Origin: Provencibacterium sp.
GTDB lineage: Bacteria; Bacillota; Clostridia; Oscillospirales; Ruminococcaceae
NCBI GenBank assembly: GCA_022792175.1
Contig: JAAWAN010000009.1
Location: 92,291 to 156,290 of the forward strand
Length of the DNA: 64,000 bases
Direction: 5' to 3'
Positions 60,287 through 64,000 of this stretch are shown here, one piece after another. The position numbers and the translations under genes were made by a program. Within the stretch, counting starts at the first letter, position 1. Each line of letters starts with the position of its first letter. The notes under the pieces are model-generated. The model made no database searches and was not told where the DNA came from. It saw nothing but the letters and a program-made list of their open reading frames with translations.

Positions 60287-60302
60287 TTTCTGCCGGAAGA
60301 TG

Positions 60303-60506
60303 TCAGCAGCCGCAGCCATCGTTGCAGCAGCAGTTGTTGCAGCCACAGCCGTTGTTGCAGCAGCAGTTGTTGTTGCAGCCGCAGTTATTGTTGTTGTTGC
60401 AGCCACAGCCGCTGTTGCAGCCGCAGCCATTGGAGCCCCAGCCTCCGCAGCCACAGAGAAGAAGGACGATAATAAGTATCCACCAGCAGCCATTGAATCC
60501 ATTCAT
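60303..60506 (-). CDS. Small membrane-anchored Cys/Asn/Gly-rich repeat protein
   Basis: MNGFNGCWWILIIVLLLCGCGGWGSNGCGCNSGCGCNNNNNCGCNNNCCCNNGCGCNNCCCNDGCGC; RBS aggagg 9 nt upstream; terminator downstream. Confidence 0.8.
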   Translation of the reverse strand: MNGFNGCWWILIIVLLLCGCGGWGSNGCGCNSGCGCNNNNNCGCNNNCCCNNGCGCNNCCCNDGCGC

Positions 60507-60538
60507 TGAGAAATTCCTCCTAAATTGAGATTTCAACA

Positions 60539-60567
60539 TATACTATGCCCTGTGGATAAAATTGGTT
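60539..60567 (-). promoter_or_regulatory. Candidate sporulation (sigma-K/E-like) promoter
   Basis: Minus strand AACC-N15-gCATAGTATA, resembling mACm-N16-gCATAnnnTA. Confidence 0.35.
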
Positions 60568-60770
60568 CCAGCGAAAACCGGGAATAACCTTTTGACAGGG
60601 CGGCCATAATGGATAAGGATTCTATCGCCCGCAGAGCATCGCTGAAAGCCTCATCTGCAGCTGACTGCGCCTGTTTTGATGGAAACGCATGCGCGAATGC
60701 GGCGGCCCTGTCAGAAAGGCGGCCATTTTAAAGGACGGATTAGGCAAACGCAGGCGGCGCTTCGCATAAA

Positions 60771-63212
60771 GTGAATCACAATCCATTCCGGTTTGGAGGC
60801 TATGACTTGTACAGATTTTCATCCCTCACCCCCAAGGCCAACGAGGCACTCAACGCCGCAATCACCGAGGCCGGCGAGTTCGGCCACACCTATGTGGGCA
60901 GCGAGCATCTGCTGCTGGGCATCCTGCGGGATGAGACCAACGTCTGCCGCCTTGCCTTTCCCGATAAAAAGGTGAGCTTCCCCCGGCTGCATGGGCTGAT
61001 TGCCGAAGCGGTCGGGCGCGGGGTTCCCTGCGTTCTCTCCCCCAATGACTTTACCCCCCGGCTGCGCCGAGTTCTGGAAATGTCCACCATCTATTCCAAG
61101 GTATGCGGCCAGCCGGGGATCGGAACCGACCACCTGCTGATGGCCATTCTCAAGGAAAACGGCTGCTATGCGCTGCGCTTTTTAAAGCTGATGGAGGTAG
61201 ACACCGACCGCCTCTACCGCACGCTGACTGCCTCCACCGCAGGCGCAGGCTCTTCTGCCCCCGAAAAGGGAAAAGGGGGCCCGGGGAAGCGGACGCTGCT
61301 CGAGCGCTACTGCCGCAATCTGACGGCGCTCGCGCACGCGGGAACGCTCGATCCTGTAGTAGAGCGGGAAACAGAGCTGCAGCGCCTCATACAGATTCTC
61401 TCCCGCCGCCAGAAAAACAACCCCTGCCTGGTCGGCGAGGCCGGCGTCGGCAAAACGGCCGTCGTAGAAGGGCTGGCCCAGCGGATTGCGGATGGCGACG
61501 TTCCCCCACGCCTCCTTTATAAGCAGATTTACAGTGTGGATATTGCGCTGCTCGTAGCCGGCACCAAATACCGCGGCGAGTTCGAGGAGCGCTTTAAAAA
61601 GCTGCTCGATGAGGTCGCCGAAGCGGAAAACATCATCCTGTTTATCGATGAGGTGCATACCATCATGGGGGCGGGCGCCGCCGAGGGCGCCGTAGATGCC
61701 GCCAACATTCTAAAGCCTCAGCTTGCCCGCGGAGAGCTGCAGCTCATCGGCGCTACCACTCTCAAGGAGTACCGCCAGCATATTGAAAAGGACAGCGCGC
61801 TTGAAAGGCGCTTTCAGTGCGTGCGGGTAGAGGAGCCCACCCCGGAGCAGGCGGTGCGCATTCTTCAGGGGGTGCGCGAAAAATATGAGCAGCACCATGG
61901 CATGCTCATTCCGGATGAGGCGATCGAAGCGGCCGTTTCCCTCTCCCGGCGGTATCTGCCCGAGCGGTATCTGCCCGACAAGGCGCTTGACCTGATTGAT
62001 GAGGCCTGCGCCATGGCGCTTATAGAGAGTGATCCGGCGGAGGATGCCGGGCGGGAACGCCGAAAGCGCCGGGACAGCGCCCTTTCCACCGGAAATTTTG
62101 CTCTGGCTGCCAGCCTGGAGCCCCGGGCGCTCGCGGGGGACCGCTCCGGCCGCTACCAGATGCAGCTGCTCAGCCAGACGACCAGCACCCCCTGCCGCAG
62201 CCTGACACCGGAGGATCTGAAACGGCTGATAGCCCTTTCCACCGGCATTTCTGCCGATAGCAGCGGCGAAGAGGCGCTGAGCGCCGAAAAGCTCTCCTCC
62301 CAGCTGAAAAAGCGCATTAAGGGACAGGACTCAGCCGTGCAGGCGGTAGCGCGCGCCATTGCCCGGGCCAAGAGCGGCCTGCAGGATGAGCACCGCCCTA
62401 TCGGCTCCTTCATCTTTCTGGGGCCAAGCGGCGTCGGCAAGACCGAGCTGTGCAAGGCGCTTGCAGAGCTGCTTTTTTCCGATGAACACAGCCTTATCCG
62501 CATGGATATGAGCGAATATATGGAAAAACATGCCGTCTCCCGCCTTATCGGCGCGCCCCCCGGCTATGTCGGCCACGATGACGGCGGCCTGCTGACCGAC
62601 CGGGTACGCACCCATCCCTACAGCGTAGTGCTGTTTGATGAGATTGAAAAGGCGCACCCCGATATCTTCAACCTCCTTCTGCAGATTCTGGAGGAGGGAG
62701 AGGTAACCGATTCGCAGGGACGGCGCGTCAGCTTTCGCAATGCGGTGATTATTCTCACCTCCAACCTGGGGGTACGCCAGAATGGGGCGGCTCTTGGCTT
62801 TCGCAGCCGTTCGGACGGAGGCTATGCCGCCAGCGAGGCCATTTGTGAGCTGCGCCGCTTTCTGCGCCCGGAGCTTCTCAACCGCATGGATGAAATTATC
62901 ACCTTTTCTCCGCTGTCGGATGCGGTCATTTGCAGCATCGCCCGGGAGGAGCTGCAGAAGCTGGCCGGGCGGCTGCAGCGCAGGGGGATTCACGCCTCCT
63001 TTTCCGAGCCGCTCATTGCAGAAATTGCGCGCAGGGGCTTTCAGCCGGAAAGCGGCGCGCGCGGGCTGCGCAGGGCTATTGCGCGCGAAATCTCCGATCC
63101 GCTCTCCGACCGGATTCTGTGCGGGGAGCTGGGGGCAGACTGCGAGGTGCTCTGCGACTATGCGCAGGGCAGGACTGTCTTTCATATCCAGCAGGCTGCT
63201 GCCGTTTCCTGA
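60771..63212 (+). CDS. clpC: ATP-dependent Clp protease ATP-binding subunit (ClpC/ClpA type)
   Basis: Clp_N repeats; two AAA+ modules ([37 protein letters not shown]); GTG start. Confidence 0.92.
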   Translation: MNHNPFRFGGYDLYRFSSLTPKANEALNAAITEAGEFGHTYVGSEHLLLGILRDETNVCRLAFPDKKVSFPRLHGLIAEAVGRGVPCVLSPNDFTPRLRRVLEMSTIYSKVCGQPGIGTDHLLMAILKENGCYALRFLKLMEVDTDRLYRTLTASTAGAGSSAPEKGKGGPGKRTLLERYCRNLTALAHAGTLDPVVERETELQRLIQILSRRQKNNPCLVGEAGVGKTAVVEGLAQRIADGDVPPRLLYKQIYSVDIALLVAGTKYRGEFEERFKKLLDEVAEAENIILFIDEVHTIMGAGAAEGAVDAANILKPQLARGELQLIGATTLKEYRQHIEKDSALERRFQCVRVEEPTPEQAVRILQGVREKYEQHHGMLIPDEAIEAAVSLSRRYLPERYLPDKALDLIDEACAMALIESDPAEDAGRERRKRRDSALSTGNFALAASLEPRALAGDRSGRYQMQLLSQTTSTPCRSLTPEDLKRLIALSTGISADSSGEEALSAEKLSSQLKKRIKGQDSAVQAVARAIARAKSGLQDEHRPIGSFIFLGPSGVGKTELCKALAELLFSDEHSLIRMDMSEYMEKHAVSRLIGAPPGYVGHDDGGLLTDRVRTHPYSVVLFDEIEKAHPDIFNLLLQILEEGEVTDSQGRRVSFRNAVIILTSNLGVRQNGAALGFRSRSDGGYAASEAICELRRFLRPELLNRMDEIITFSPLSDAVICSIAREELQKLAGRLQRRGIHASFSEPLIAEIARRGFQPESGARGLRRAIAREISDPLSDRILCGELGADCEVLCDYAQGRTVFHIQQAAAVS

Positions 63213-63286
63213 ACTACAAAACCATGCCATAAAATCTTCTATAAAGATGTCAAAGAACTGTAAAAAAACGGATTACCGGTTTGCTG

Positions 63287-63327
63287 AAAGAGGTTGTAAA
63301 AACGCTTGAGTTTTTTACAACCTCTTT
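63287..63327 (+). terminator. Intrinsic terminator downstream of clpC
   Basis: aaagaggttgtaaaaa-cgcttgag-ttttttacaacctcttttt. Confidence 0.88.
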
Positions 63328-63378
63328 TTATAGATTTGAGAGATCGGTCTTTGTCTTTTTTGATGGCTTGCTGTGTTT

Positions 63379-63518
63379 CGTGCCCATTGGATATCTGGGT
63401 GATTAGTCACCCGACCAGGTGGGGGCACGATTTACTCTTTGCGCGCGCAAAGGAGTACAAAGAACCAGCGGTTCTTACGAAAAGCGCTTAGAGGGGAAGC
63501 GCCTCCTCCCCTCTAAGT
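63379..63518. repeat. Hairpin-dense non-coding stretch
   Basis: Nested or serial inverted repeats: cgtgccc...gggcacg enclosing gggtga/tcaccc; ctttgcgcgcgcaaag; aagaacc/ggttctt; cttagagggga/tcccctctaag. Confidence 0.7.
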
Positions 63519-63775
63519 ACTCCCCTCCACCGGTATTTGAATAGCGTTTTCTATGGTATTTTCCATGCTTTTTATTGCGGAAGACAGCGCAAAATCGTTG
63601 TTTTTGTGTGGAGTATTTTTATTTACATGATTTCTTGGCACCGTTTTGGCACCAAGACCACCATTCCCTTTAACTGCTTTATTTACATGGTGCTAGCACC
63701 ATGTAAAAAGAACATAAACAAGAAAAATGTCAATTCATTGCTCTTCACTACTCTAATCAACAAACTGAAATTTGT

Positions 63776-63901
63776 CTATTTGCTTTTCCGCTTTACGTCG
63801 TCCATCTCTGCAATAAGTTCAGCTAACGGACGATATTCACCGCCCCACCATTCAAAGATGTGCATGCCTTCATCTTCAAGTACTGATTCTGTAAGTGTCA
63901 T
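63776..63901 (-). other. Possible 41-aa ORF or 3' remnant of an accessory gene
   Basis: MTLTESVLEDEGMHIFEWWGGEYRPLAELIAEMDDVKRKSK; protein-like composition but no clear RBS; AT-rich surroundings. Confidence 0.3.
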
Positions 63902-64000
63902 AACAGTCTTGTAGGTTCATCTACCTAGCGCACCCCGTTCTTTTCCTCGGATGCTTTTACCCAGTATTATGATACTCCCGATTCGAGTATTTCTATTCTC

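Noticed and set aside
60303-60480. Possible CRISPR or microsatellite array (ttgcagcagcag-like repeats)
   Set aside because: No constant repeat/variable spacer pattern; the periodicity is explained by Cys/Asn/Gly codons of the small protein. The overlapping plus-strand ORFs (60300-60509, 60322-60528) and minus ORF 60110-60502 are frame-shadow artefacts.
60540-60770. CtsR or CIRCE box upstream of clpC
   Set aside because: Looked for GGTCAAA direct repeats and TTAGCACTC-N9-GAGTGCTAA; neither is present.
63537-63914. 125-aa plus-strand ORF at the right edge
   Set aside because: AT-rich, Ser/Phe/Lys-rich translation without domain; the minus-strand frame in its 3' part looks more protein-like, so it is not called as a CDS.

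Overview
This 64 kb window looks chromosomal and comes from a high-GC member of the Clostridia (Oscillospiraceae/Ruminococcaceae-like, inferred from gene content and codon style). Most of it is housekeeping: carB (5' truncated), hsp20, an AGCS symporter, coaD-rsmD, uvrC, ptsH, the ylxM-ffh-rpsP-khpA-rimM-trmD block, single-chain purL, mtaB, a D-Ala-D-Ala carboxypeptidase, pgi, cls, ruvX, pyrD/pyrK, ppdK, glmU, pth, mfd, pckG and clpC, plus two tRNAs (Arg-CCT, Thr-CGT). Accessory loci include an ATPase-less LplA/B/C-type ABC operon, a monomeric [FeFe]-hydrogenase with a thioredoxin-fold partner, a Stealth-type phosphotransferase, an APH-family gene and a polysaccharide-active-enzyme-like gene beside a decayed permease. 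No CRISPR array, prophage, rRNA or intact transposon was recognised. The most interesting non-standard signals are: (1) a promoter / 25-codon uORF / terminator leader upstream of the ABC operon; (2) a dispersed palindromic element in two good copies with a compensatory base-pair change and an embedded TATAAT; (3) a perfect CIRCE operator that encodes the last codons of the neighbouring symporter; (4) a 67-aa membrane-anchored Cys/Asn/Gly repeat protein; (5) a perfect 18-bp palindrome in frame inside a conserved hypothetical gene; (6) a hairpin-dense region at the right edge. All functional names come from reading the translations by eye; no search was run.
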